From Sternotherus odoratus (lineage: Eukaryota; Chordata; Testudines; Kinosternidae): DNA of 64,000 nucleotides. Shown here piece after piece: positions 48,271 through 57,412 of the stretch (within the stretch, counting starts at the first letter, position 1; each line of letters begins with the position of its first letter). The notes beneath the pieces are model-generated. The model did not search any database. It worked only from the letters and a program-made list of their open reading frames with translations, and had not been told where the DNA came from. Made by a program: the position numbers and the translations under genes. The stretch covers positions 163,299,434-163,363,433 of the forward strand of contig JAVMKO010000001.1 of the NCBI GenBank assembly GCA_032164245.1, given 5' to 3'.

Positions 48271-49541
48271 CAGTGATGGCGAACCCGTGGCACGCGTGCC
48301 ACTGCCGGCACGCCGAGCCGTCTCTGTGGGCACGCCGCTCGCGAGCCAGATGTGGCTCTTTTGAGCCTGTCATCTGGCTCGCGCGGCACTCTCTGTCCGC
48401 AAGGCTGGGGGGCGGGGGAGGCGGTGTGGCGCGGCGCTGCTGTGACCGCGAGGCTGGGGGGCGTGTCGCTCCTCTCCTTCCCTCGCTGGAGTCGGGTCAC
48501 AGCAGCGTGACCCAGCGAACAAGTAAGCGCCGGGGGGGGGGGGTAAGCGGTGTGCAAGGGGGTGTTGGGGGAAGGCTGGGCTGGGAGCGGGGGTAAGCGG
48601 TGTGGGGGAGAGACCGGGCTGGGTGGGTCAGTTGGGGGGGTTGGAGGAAAGGAGGTTTGGGGGGGAGAGACTGGGCTGGGTGGGTCAGTTGGGGGGTTGG
48701 AGGAAAGGAGGTTTGGGGGGGGAGAGACCGGGCTGGGTGGGTCAGTTGGGGGGGGGGGTTTGGAGGAAAGGATGTTTTGGGGGAGAGACCTGGCTGGGTG
48801 GGTCAGTTGGGGGGGGGGGTTGGAGGAAAGGAGATTTGGGGGGGAGAGACCGGGCTGGGTGGGTCAGTTGGGGGGTTGGAGGAAAGGAGGTTGGGGTGGA
48901 GAGACCTGGCTGGGTGGGTCAGTTGGGGGGGGTTGGAGGAAAGGAGGTTTGGGGGGAGAGACTGGGCTGGGTGGGTCAGTTGGGGGGTTGGAGGAAAGGA
49001 GGTTTGGGGGGGGAAGAGACCGGCTGGGGTGGGTCAGTTGGGGGGGGGTTGGAGGAAAGGAGTGTTTGGGGGGAGAGACCGGGCTGGGTGGGTCAGTTGG
49101 GGGGTGGGTGGGAGGAAAGGAGGTTTGGGGGGAGAGACCGGGCTGGGTGGGTCAGTTGGGGGGTGGTGGGAGGAAAGGAGGTTTGGGGGGGAGAGACCGG
49201 CTGGGTGGGTCAGTTGGGGGGTGGGTGGGAGGGAAGGAGGTTTGGGGGGGAGAGACAGGCTGAGTGGGTCAGTTGGGGGGGGGGTGTACAGTTGGTTTTT
49301 TTTGTTTGTTTTTGTTTTTTTGTTTTTTTCAATAAAAAAAATGTTTAATGGAAAGCTCTGTTATTGTGTTTTTCTTTTTAAACAAAAGCTGTTAATTAGT
49401 TTGAAAAACTGTACGAATTGTTTTTTTCTAAACTAAAACCTCGTTATTCAGGTTTAATTGCAGTGTTGGCACTTTGAAAAAAACAAGTCGTTTTGGTTTG
49501 CAGTTTTGGGCACTCGGGCTCAAAAAGGTTTGCCATCACTG
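48271..49541. mobile_element. Non-autonomous hAT element carrying a 55-bp minisatellite, 1271 bp
   Basis: CAGTGATGGCGAACC and AGGTTTGCCATCACTG are inverted ends. GTCTATAA is duplicated perfectly (48263-48270, 49542-49549). Subterminal left sequence GTGGCACGCGTGCCACTGCC is palindromic. The centre is the minisatellite; the right part is T-rich with AATAAAAAAAATG at 49330. Confidence 0.94.
48600..49285 (+). repeat. About 12 units of a 53-57 bp minisatellite
   Basis: Unit: GGGTCAGTTGGGGGG, TTGGAGGAAAGGAGG, TTTGGGGGGAGAGACCGGGC, TGGGT. Units differ mainly in G-run length. No stop codon falls in any frame, so three overlapping frames of 237-278 codons exist; these are repeat artefacts. The same unit occurs in reverse at 60955-61510. 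Confidence 0.93.
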
Positions 49542-49617
49542 GTCTATAAGGTGCCACAAGACTGTCACTTTTGCAGATCCAGACTAACACGGCTACCTCT
49601 CTGATTCAAAGAAGACT

Positions 49618-51300
49618 ACATATCTTTGCAGCAATGCAGAAACAGAACCACTTTTTAGTAACCAGGAAATTAAGGAGAAGGGAGGTAGAATCTACAGTAA
49701 TTCTTCTAATCAGGCATATGAAAACCCTTGGAGATGAACATTTGGGTTTTCTAGAATCCAAGTTGAAGAAATTTTAATAAGTCGGGGATTGTTTTTGTTC
49801 CTTGATCAGTTATTATGTCTGGTAAGGAAAAAGCAACAGACTAATGAGGATACTTTTAATCAATTGATAGTCAGTCTTTTAAGAACCTTATATCACAAAA
49901 CAGGCTAAGAGAATTACTACTCCTGGCTTGAAATGCAGTATTAATCCATCTGTAGCAGTTCTATAAGACAGAGGAGCATGTGCAACAACTCCATGTCTCA
50001 GGGGATTTCATAAATAATGTATTCATTATTCTAGTGCTATCAATATGAAAGGGATCTGAGGTCTTGATTATTTCAGCACTTTCCAGACTAAGGGAATTGA
50101 GGGAGAAACTGAGGATGGGAAGGGAGGCATGATTTAACTAGAAATTTCATTTTATGAAAAAGCATTTTGGAGACAGTCATTTCAACATATCTGATGGAAA
50201 AACAAAAAAGATTCTTTCTATTTTTCTCTGCTGGCAAATATGTTGTTCATTGGTCTTCCTCACTTGAAGGCTGTCTGGTTGAAAGCTGATCAGTTTAGCT
50301 GAAATTCTTAGCCACTGTAAATCAGTGTACTTCTACTGACTTCAGCTGAAGTATGTCATTTTACACTAGTTGAAGATTCAGTCCTTTACTTTCTAGACTC
50401 CACTTTCCTGACTGGGTTTCCTCATTGTTTAGCCTACCTGTCAACTTGATGTCCTGGAACATGAAGGAGCAATGGACTGAAAGGAACTCTTGACTACAAA
50501 GAATCATTACTTTGAAAGGTTTTACTCTTGGACTGTGATACGATACTGCAGTTACATTATCTATCCTGACTGGTATATGTTGCTGAGCACAGGATTTTTA
50601 TCATGAGGAGCAGTGATTGCTTCACTTCTCAAAGTTGCAGTATACTGGCATACAGTGACATTCCCCTATAAAGCCATTCTCCCTGTGCAGAAGCTTCAGC
50701 AGTTTGGCTCCTTTTGGTTATCTGTGCTACTACATTCTCTGTACATCTGAAAGCAGAAGACTTTTAAGGATGTTCCTATCCATCTACTAGAGCAAGGACA
50801 ACATTAGTTTTTGCTAGGACAGATGGCCTGACATCTAGATTCTCTCCTACAATTCTGAGGGTTGATCATAAGTCACTGGAGTTCTCTATAAGTTTGGCAT
50901 AACCTAAGACATTAAACTGCATGACACCATGGCCTCAATCAGATATATGCAGTTTATGGCCATTACTTTTGTCAGGCTTGCACAGGGTCAGTCTGATTGC
51001 CCAGAGGAATTTTTTTACTATTAGAATAGGTAAAGTACTCCCCCCCCCCCCAACCCCTACCCCTCCTGGTTCCATCAGTGACTTGGAAGAATTGCTTTCC
51101 ACACTTAGAACCTGATTCAAAGCCTAGAAAAGTCATCAAGTCTTCCCATTCACTCCAGTGGCACATGCAAATTCACTTGGGGCCTAATCCAAAGAGACAG
51201 AATAAGGTTAAGGCCATGAATAGCATTTGCCAAGTTGGCCTCTGTACATTTGGGATCACAAAGTTATCAAGGATAACAAGCAGTGTATGTCAACCTAATT
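49618..51300. other. Intronic sequence, no gene seen
   Basis: 50315-50390 resembles an amniote palindromic MITE (GTAAATCAGTGTACTTCTAC, then GACTTCAGCTGAAG). A C11 run lies at 51040-51050. Otherwise unassigned. Confidence 0.5.
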
Positions 51301-51589
51301 ACACCATGTACACACTACAACCTTGCCTCCCGCCAATGTAAGTGCCCTATTACACCAATATAACTCCACCTCCACGAGAGACTTAGGGCTTATGGCCTGT
51401 AGTCAGGGGCAATGCAGAGAGCCATTTTAATCATGGCTGGTGCTGTGACTGGTGCTGTGAGTAAGCATCCCAAGCAGAAATGAGAAAAGAGCAGTGCTTA
51501 AGATTTTTGGATAGCAAGGGGAGCATGCTCAGCATCTTAAATTACGCATTCTGTAGTAATTCTGCTGACAGTGATACCTCTATGTTTTA

Positions 51590-52000
51590 TCTAGAGGTGC
51601 TACCATTGCAGCCATCAGGGTCTCCGTTACCACACCCACAGAACACCTGAGCCAGATAAAGACGAGAAAGAAGAGGACTTGGGATGATGTATTCAATGAG
51701 ATCTTGAAAGCTGGTGCTGCATGGTACTATGAGCACAAGTCCTGGAGATGGACACTGAGGACAGCCTGGAGAAGGAGAGTGTGAAGAATATAAAGCCCAA
51801 GAGTCCCAGCAGGAAAAGGAGAGGGAAATGAACCAGGCCATTATGGGGCTACTTAGGCAGCAAAACACACACGCTGCAGACTCCGAGTAGGCCTGCAGGT
51901 TCAATAAACTCAGGCTCACCTCCCTCTGCAGCTCACTGAGAACAGGACCTCCCCTACACCACTCCTGGCCATTCCATATGGCATCAAGGGTCACAGCACT
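51590..52000 (+). pseudogene. Harbinger accessory protein, C-terminal exon remnant
   Basis: The plus strand reads RKKRTWDDVFNEILKAGAAW, then YEHKSWRWTL, then a charged region. The (K/R)RTR.DMF.E.L.AS pattern is the end of the Myb-like accessory protein, homologous to 38595-38865 in the other Harbinger. Stops interrupt it after WRRRV. Confidence 0.6.
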
Positions 52001-52424
52001 AGTCCTACCACTCCACCCTGGAGGACAACAATCAAAACTTCACAAGGTTGATCTGTGAAAGGCAAAGCTGATGTAAGTGTACCTGAAATTGACCTGAAAG
52101 TCTTTCCCTTCATAAGTTCTGTTCTATTAATTTGTTTAAAATGTATTAGTTTTAAAATTGCACTTTTTTACAGAATAATTTCCATTATTTGGAACATAAT
52201 TCATTTTTATTAGTTCACAACAGGTGCAGCTGAGTGTTCAGCAGTTCTGAAAACAATTACATGTACTGCACAGTGTCACACCCACAGGGTCGTTCACAAA
52301 CAAAATTAACAGATGCATTGAAAATGTTCTATTCCTGCATACACCACACAATTCCACCAGGCCACAAAAGATCAGGGCAGGTAGAGCACACTATTCTGGC
52401 TCACAGTTAAACTAGTGAGTCTTT

Positions 52425-52709
52425 CAAAGCCTGCAAGCCATACAGTTCCACAATGAGCTCTTTTAATAGACCTTGTATCTGACTACTGAAATTCAGCAGC
52501 CACCCACTCCACCTCTGCCCTCTTTGCTTTTCCAGAGACACCCTCCTCCCCCCCCCCCCCCCTCGCTTCAGAGATATTATGGAGGACACAGCCGGCAGTT
52601 GTAACCATTGGGGTATTTTTCTCACTGAGGTCCAATTTTAGGAGTAAACTACGCCAACATCCCTTCAAATGACCAACTGTCATTCTGCACCTGCTGAGCC
52701 AATAGTTGA
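52425..52709 (-). pseudogene. Harbinger transposase remnant, C-terminal part
   Basis: The minus strand gives INYWLSRCRMTVGHLKGCWR then SLLLKLDLSEKNTPMVTTAG and CVLHNISE. This is the region of the third catalytic residue. The E.FG part between RMTV and LKG is deleted, so the copy could not be active. It continues across the LTR at 53478. Confidence 0.8.
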
Positions 52710-53477
52710 TGTCATGGGCACACACAGACTAAGTGCTCTAGAACAGCTCTGAATTAGTCTTAGGTGGTGCCCTCTTCAGTGGGGCACTCCCTCAGGGCAC
52801 ACACTCACTAGGGAAAGCCTCCTCAGCTGTAGCACCTCAAGGGACTAACCTGGAGCTTTCAGCACCCCCATTCCACACCATGAGCTCCCCACATAAGTTC
52901 ACCTGAACGGGACACCTGGGAAAGCCTTACACATCCAAAGTGGCCATGCATCACCAACTTCTGCAATCAGCAGTGACTCCCAGACACAATTGATAAAAAA
53001 AGGGTTTATTCGTTGCCTGGAACACAGTGTAAGAAAGTTCTTTGTTAGCACAGAAAGCAAGGAGTCCCAGTAAAGTCCATCTTGGTTGGGCCCAAGCCTG
53101 GTTTGTCTCCCCCAAATCCACAACAGAAGACTGTCCTGTTTCCAGAAGCCCACACTCAATCATGCCCATTTGCCCCTGTCCTTTTGTTGCGTTTCCAGGA
53201 AAAAGGGGTCACCTGGCCTCCACCTCTTTGTTCTTCAACTCGTGGCAGACATCTGGCTTCTTAGAGAAGATAGAAACTGATTGGGGGGGGGGGGGGGCGC
53301 TAAGTACAAAAGTCATTGTCTGGGCCCAGGCAGCTAGACAATCACCCCTGTTCCTCTAGGAGCCTCTGCAAAGATCAAGCACCATCTCACCACGTACTTA
53401 ACTGTGCAATCACATTAGGGGAAACTGAGGCACACAGTAGTCATTCAAAATCTTAAGAAAAATGCCACACTGTCACA
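52710..53477 (-). repeat. Solo LTR (retroviral type), antisense, 768 bp
   Basis: On the minus strand it begins TGTGACAGTGTGGC, contains TGTGCCTCAGTTTCCCC and a polyadenylation signal AATAAA (within ACGAATAAACCC near 53005), and ends GTGCCCATGACA, giving TG...CA. It splits a transposase reading frame (LMKLYTRYLDSTKE on one side, NYWLSRCRMT on the other), which fixes its boundaries well. The flanks TCAGT and TCAAC are only partly alike, so the duplication is unclear. No internal viral genes remain. Confidence 0.8.
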
Positions 53478-53590
53478 ACTGAATCATTCCTTGGTGCTGT
53501 CAAGGTACCTGGTGTACAGCTTCATGAGAAACAGGTAGGCTGGATTGCCCAAACATTACTATTAATCCACCAACAGAGAAGAAAGTCCCT
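53478..53590 (-). pseudogene. Harbinger transposase remnant, part upstream of the LTR
   Basis: The minus strand reads LMKLYTRYLDSTKE, then a stop and F, leading into INYWLSRC after the LTR is removed. This is the segment just before the third DDE motif. Confidence 0.7.
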
Positions 53591-54142
53591 GCTTGCAGCT
53601 TTCTGAAAAATCCTGTATTCTTATTTGTAAAAAGACGCAAGCAATTAATCTTTCAAGGAAAGGTCAAGCTCCCACTCAACTCATTTGGTTCTTTCTGCAG
53701 CACTCCAAATATTCCAGGATTATACACTTTGTGTTTGTAATGCTCATAGTAGTGCAGTGCTGTGCGGGGCTCTATATCATCAGACAGCAAGGAGCATCAT
53801 TCAGATTTGTGGATTTTTGAGGGAAAAAAGCATGAAAATCAGGGGACACAGATAGCACCATGGAAAGGAGACAATTGCAAAGAAGAAGTTGGCCTCATGC
53901 TCCCAGACACCCCTGCCGGACTCGTTTTGGCCCCCTCACACAGTGCCAGAACTTCTCAAAAGACACAGTGAGATACCTACCTCTGGTGCATCACACACTG
54001 TACCATAAAAGCATTACAGTGAGTACACACACCGCTGACACAAGGAGGCAAGTATGCACACACACAAGCTATAGCTTAGCAGTAGCGGCTATATGCTGAT
54101 GTAACTTGAGTCAACATAACTTCGTAGTATAGACATGCCTAA

Positions 54143-55118
54143 AAGTGAGTGGAAGTTTATTCTTTTCCTCAGGGGTATTGTGCAACATTTGTATTATTTT
54201 ATAAGGCATTGTTTGGTGACATGCTACATTAAAATATGTTTCTTAAATTCAATACTCCCCCCGAATCATATTTTGCACTATAATAGAAAAAAAAAAGTTA
54301 TCTTTATCATCTCTATTATTGCATTAACTAAGATTGTAAATTCAGATGTTTTAATGGCTATTGGTTCCTGTATTGGCAAAACTGAAACTATTCTTCATTC
54401 TCATATTTAAATCTCATCTTCATCTGCATAACACTTATAATACAGGCTGGCAACAATCCTACAGCACTTAGAAAAACTAAGTCTTGAAAATAGTACCTAC
54501 ATTAAGAAGTCTATTTTTCCTCTGATACATGCATACCTTATCAATGCAGTGACACACAGGATACTAGGCCCTAAGTGATAAATAAAGTTTCAACTTTTCA
54601 TGTAAGGACACTCCACACTCGCTTAAAGTGAATACAAACTTAAACATTGAAATCAGCAGCTAATACTGTTGCCAGTTTTTGAAAACAGTCTCTCATCTTA
54701 ATGAATTGTAATGATGTGGGAGCTCAGAGACTTACTACTGGTCTACTGCCATGACAACCAGCAACTCTACTTAAAAAAGAGACACTGTTAAATCTGGCCC
54801 CTAATGTGAATATCATAAAAACACGCTTTTGCAAAAGCTAAAAACCAGTACAAATATTTCCTCAAGTTTTAAATCCAGCAAAAACATTTGATTTAAAAAC
54901 TAAACAGTCTCTCAAAGTGTTTGAAAGGCAGACATTACAAGTACTAAGACCATAAAAGCAAATGAAACTGATTTATATCTTTTTCTACACTTTTAATAAT
55001 CCAAGCATTACTAATAACATAGTTAAAGAGCTCTGTTTACAACAGAAGGCCCCAAACCTGCAAACAAGTACTCACTCACTTGCTTAAATTGACTCCTGTG
55101 AATGGTCCCATCAGCATG
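54143..55118. other. AT-rich intronic sequence, no gene seen
   Basis: No coding or repeat signal recognised. Confidence 0.5.
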
Positions 55119-55121
55119 TAT

Positions 55122-55395
55122 GGCTTGATCTATACTAGGAATAGATGGTGGTATAACCCACATCCCCAAGCAACAGAGTTATACCAACCTAACTTCCAGC
55201 GTAGACAGTGCTATGTTGACTGGAGAGCTTCTCCCATGGACAAAGCTACCAGTTCTTGGGGAAATGGAGTACCGGACCTAGACCAACAGGAGACGCCTTC
55301 CCATCTGTGCAGGGCACATCTTCACTGAAGTGCTGCTGCAGCGGCACATCTTCACTGAAGTGCTGCTGCAGCAGCATTTTAAGTGTAAAAAAGCC
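55122..55395. mobile_element. Harbinger MITE with internal duplication, 274 bp
   Basis: GGCTTGATCTATACTA at left and TAAGTGTAAAAAAGCC at right are diverged inverted termini of the family seen at 42552. A 30-bp segment (CGGCACATCTTCACTGAAGT as start) is present twice in tandem at 55319-55375. No TAA is clear. Confidence 0.65.
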
Positions 55396-56223
55396 CTGAG
55401 AGTTTGTAGGGTCTGAGCTTAGTATAGTCAAATGTCAATGTCAGCTTGTAATTAATTATTTCTTTACAACTAAACCCTCAGGTTAGAGACCCTCACCTCA
55501 AACCCGAAGACACCTAAGCACATGCTGTTTTCGCTCATAGGACTACCTATAAAAAATAAAAAATCACCACCTGTGTTTAATTTCAGAATTATTCCTCTTA
55601 AGGAAGATCGTGTTGGTTGTTCCCGGTGATATTTTACTCTACAGTGGCCACGTGTCTCTCACAAGTGAGCGGGAAGAGAAGCACAGCCGGTCTCTTCCAG
55701 GAAGTCTGCCACAGGGTCACCCGCCTTTGCTCGTAAGCCGCGCTTGGCAGGGCACCTGGGGCCCCGGGGTTCAAGCAAAGGGCTCCCCGGGCTCCCCCTC
55801 TACCGGCTGCTGGTGGAACGTCACCCTCCAGCCAGGCTCCGCCCCCCACCGGCTGACCGGTTACTTCCCAACCGTCTTCCCAACGGCCACCCAACCGCCC
55901 CACGCCCGACTGAGACACGGCCCGCCAGCGGGGCGCCCCAAGAGCAGCCGGCTCAGGCTGCCCGACGCTGGGCTGCAGCCTCCCCGCGAAGCCGGACCAG
56001 CGGGCGGTCAGGGACCGAGGGGGCACCCCAAGCTTCTGCTCCAGGCGTCCCTGCTCTTCCCGGGGCGGCGAGCTCTCCCTCGGACAGCCCGGCTAGCGGG
56101 GACCCTGAGCGCCCTTCGCCGCCCCCGGGCAGCGCCTCGCGCCCGGCTCCGAGCCCCGACGGCAGTGAAAGGCCGCGGGAGCCATGGCGCGAGCAGCGGC
56201 TCCCGGGCTCCGGCCCAGCCCGC

Positions 56224-56229
56224 ACTCAC
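56224..56229 (-). other. RCAN1: RCAN1 exon 1 splice donor
   Basis: On the minus strand the last codon CGG is followed by GTGAGT, a near-consensus 5' splice site. The junction falls between codons (phase 0), where RCAN1 exons that carry alternative amino termini join the common AKFESLF-encoding exon in other vertebrates. Confidence 0.88.
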
Positions 56230-56436
56230 CCGGCACAGGCTGTCCTGGAAGAGGCGCGGGTCCAGGTTGCAGGCGATGATGGCGGTGGGCAGGTCCCGCA
56301 GCGCCACCTCCTCCATCTCGCAGTCGATGAAGCTCCAGTCGGACTCGGCCTCCGGCGGCGCCGCCTCCTCCCTGGTCTCCGGCTCCCGCTCGCTGCCTGC
56401 AGGGCAACGGCTGCAGCCAGCGCCCCCGCTCTCCAT
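56230..56436 (-). CDS. RCAN1: RCAN1 exon 1 (long isoform, N-terminal 69 residues)
   Basis: RCAN1 (calcipressin-1) binds calcineurin in the cytoplasm and modulates its phosphatase activity, and so NFAT signalling. This exon encodes 69 residues from ATG at 56436 to CGG, followed at once by a GTGAGT donor. Residues 1-32 are a Glu/Pro/Ala-rich leader. Residues 33-50 contain DWSFIDCEMEEV and RDLP, the signature of RCAN1 exon 1, and residues 51-69 (AIIACNLDPRLF, then SLCR) are the start of the RRM-like fold. RCAN2 and RCAN3 lack the DWSFIDCEMEEV segment, which is why I name RCAN1. The frame stays open past the donor, but the sequence there no longer resembles the family, which fits an intron. The start is the first ATG before the conserved block; a longer amino-terminal form from an upstream start is not excluded. 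The remaining exons should lie below position 1. Confidence 0.92.
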
Positions 56437-56640
56437 GGGCCGGTAGCGGGCCGCCGGTCCCGGGCCCAGCCGCGCTGCGCGGCGGCGGCGTCACTGGCTC
56501 CTCCTCCGCTGGCGCCGCCTCTGCCCCGGCGTTAACCCTTTCCCGGCTGCGCAGGCATCGTGTCCCGGGGCAGCAGGAGCCAATGAGGCGCCGCGCTGCC
56601 TCCACCTCAACAGGTGACCGGCCCGCCCGCGCGGGCCCCG

Positions 56641-56651
56641 GCCGCCATCTT
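56641..56651 (-). promoter_or_regulatory. YY1-like motif AAGATGGCGGC
   Basis: The minus strand reads AAGATGGCGGC about 205 bases upstream of the RCAN1 start codon. This is a full match to the YY1 core often found close to transcription starts of TATA-less CpG promoters. Occupancy is inferred from sequence only. Confidence 0.5.
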
Positions 56652-57139
56652 AGGTGAGGGGCAACGGCCCCGCTTCTCCCCCAGCCCAGCAACGGGCACC
56701 CTGCGTCTCCCGCTGCGCTGCACCCGGACGCTCCGGGCGGGGGGAGGGGCGGGAAGCGCTCGCAGCATGGGCCAGCAACGCTCAGGGGGAGGCTCGTGCC
56801 CCCCGCTCCCGAGCGAGATCTCAGCTCCCACCCCCCGGCCCGGTCCGCTCGCTCGGTGTGTGAGTGGGAAACAGGGCAAAGCCGTTGCCCCGCCTATGGG
56901 GGCATGTTCATCCCCAACCCCTCCTGAGGCTTCACCGAGACAGCGGCTGTGCCATGGGCTGATGTGCAAAGGCCAGCACCCCAGAGCCGTCACCACAATC
57001 CACCTGCCAGGGCTCCGGCCCTGTCATGAATTAGGCAGCAGGTTTAGTACAAACAAGAGGACGCGCACCCTTCTCCCTCCCGCCCCCCTCACTGCACAAG
57101 GAACCGGTGGAGCTCAGCGCCATGTACGTGCTGGTTGAT

Positions 57140-57412
57140 GGGCAAAAGTACAACCAGTTTTAAAAAACTGGATCCGTTCTTGGAAAATAGGTCCACCCAT
57201 GGCTGTTAACCAAGATTGCCCCAAATATTAGCTGGACTACCTGAAACCTTTCCCTGCAAGAAGCTGGGGATGGAAGACCGGTGGATCACTCCATAATGGC
57301 TCTTTTCTGTACACTCCCTGGGAGCTGTGCTGTGCACAACTGTTAAAGACAGGAGAGTGGGTTAGCTGCTCGAGCATGGTCTGAAGCAGTGTGGCAGCTC
57401 TTTTGTTCTTAT
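57140..57412 (+). repeat. CR1 LINE 3' end
   Basis: TTTTAAAAAACTGGATCCGT, TGGCTGTTAACCAAGATTGC and the end CAGTGTGGCAGCTCTTTTGT, then TCTTATGT, match the end of CR1 ORF2 and its 3' UTR. Lies just upstream of the RCAN1 CpG island. Confidence 0.75.

Larger units (their letters stand above)
48142..49604. repeat. Fold-back Penelope-like element split by a hAT
   Basis: The left half (48142-48270) folds on itself: AGCATAAGCTTTAGTGG pairs with CCACTAAAGCTTATGCT. The right half (49550-49604) ends GACTAACACGGCTACCTCTC. TTCAAAGAAGACT flanks the whole (48129-48141, 49605-49617), a perfect 13-bp duplication. Without the nested hAT the copy is about 184 bp. Confidence 0.82.
51304..54139. mobile_element. 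Second PIF/Harbinger element, about 2.8 kb, inactive
   Basis: The right end CGTAGTATAGACATGCC is followed by TAA (54140-54142). The left end near 51304 (CCATGTACACACTACAACC) is a diverged inverted match. Inside, an accessory-protein remnant (plus) and a transposase remnant (minus) occur in the same order as in the 36.5-kb element. An antisense LTR interrupts the transposase. Confidence 0.72.
1..56229 (-). other. RCAN1: RCAN1 first intron (continues beyond window)
   Basis: Inferred from the exon 1 donor at 56229 and the absence of any recognisable RCAN1 exon at lower coordinates. The common exon encoding KFESLFR and the alternative exon of the short isoform are not seen among the open frames. 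First introns of many tens of kilobases are known for RCAN1. Almost everything identifiable inside is transposon-derived. Confidence 0.75.
55740..56900. promoter_or_regulatory. CpG island and promoter region of RCAN1
   Basis: Sequence around exon 1 is strongly GC-rich with many CpG dinucleotides, GC-box-like runs and no obvious TATA box, in contrast to the AT-rich flanks. The island covers the exon, the start of the intron and several hundred bases upstream. This is the usual promoter type for the RCAN1 long isoform. I cannot place the transcription start exactly. Confidence 0.75.

Noticed and set aside
48550..49436. Three overlapping plus-strand open frames of 237-278 codons with GWVGQLGG/EERRFGG repeats
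   Set aside because: They arise because the minisatellite unit lacks stop codons in all three frames. Unit lengths vary by single bases in G-runs, so no frame is maintained. The array lies in a non-autonomous hAT.
56230..56436. Assignment to RCAN2 or RCAN3
   Set aside because: The DWSFIDCEMEEV...DLP segment is specific to the RCAN1 long isoform; the other paralogues have different amino termini.
55610..56535. Plus-strand open frames of 263 and 278 codons across the CpG island
   Set aside because: GC-rich DNA has few stops. The minus strand carries the recognisable RCAN1 exon, and these frames show no family motif.
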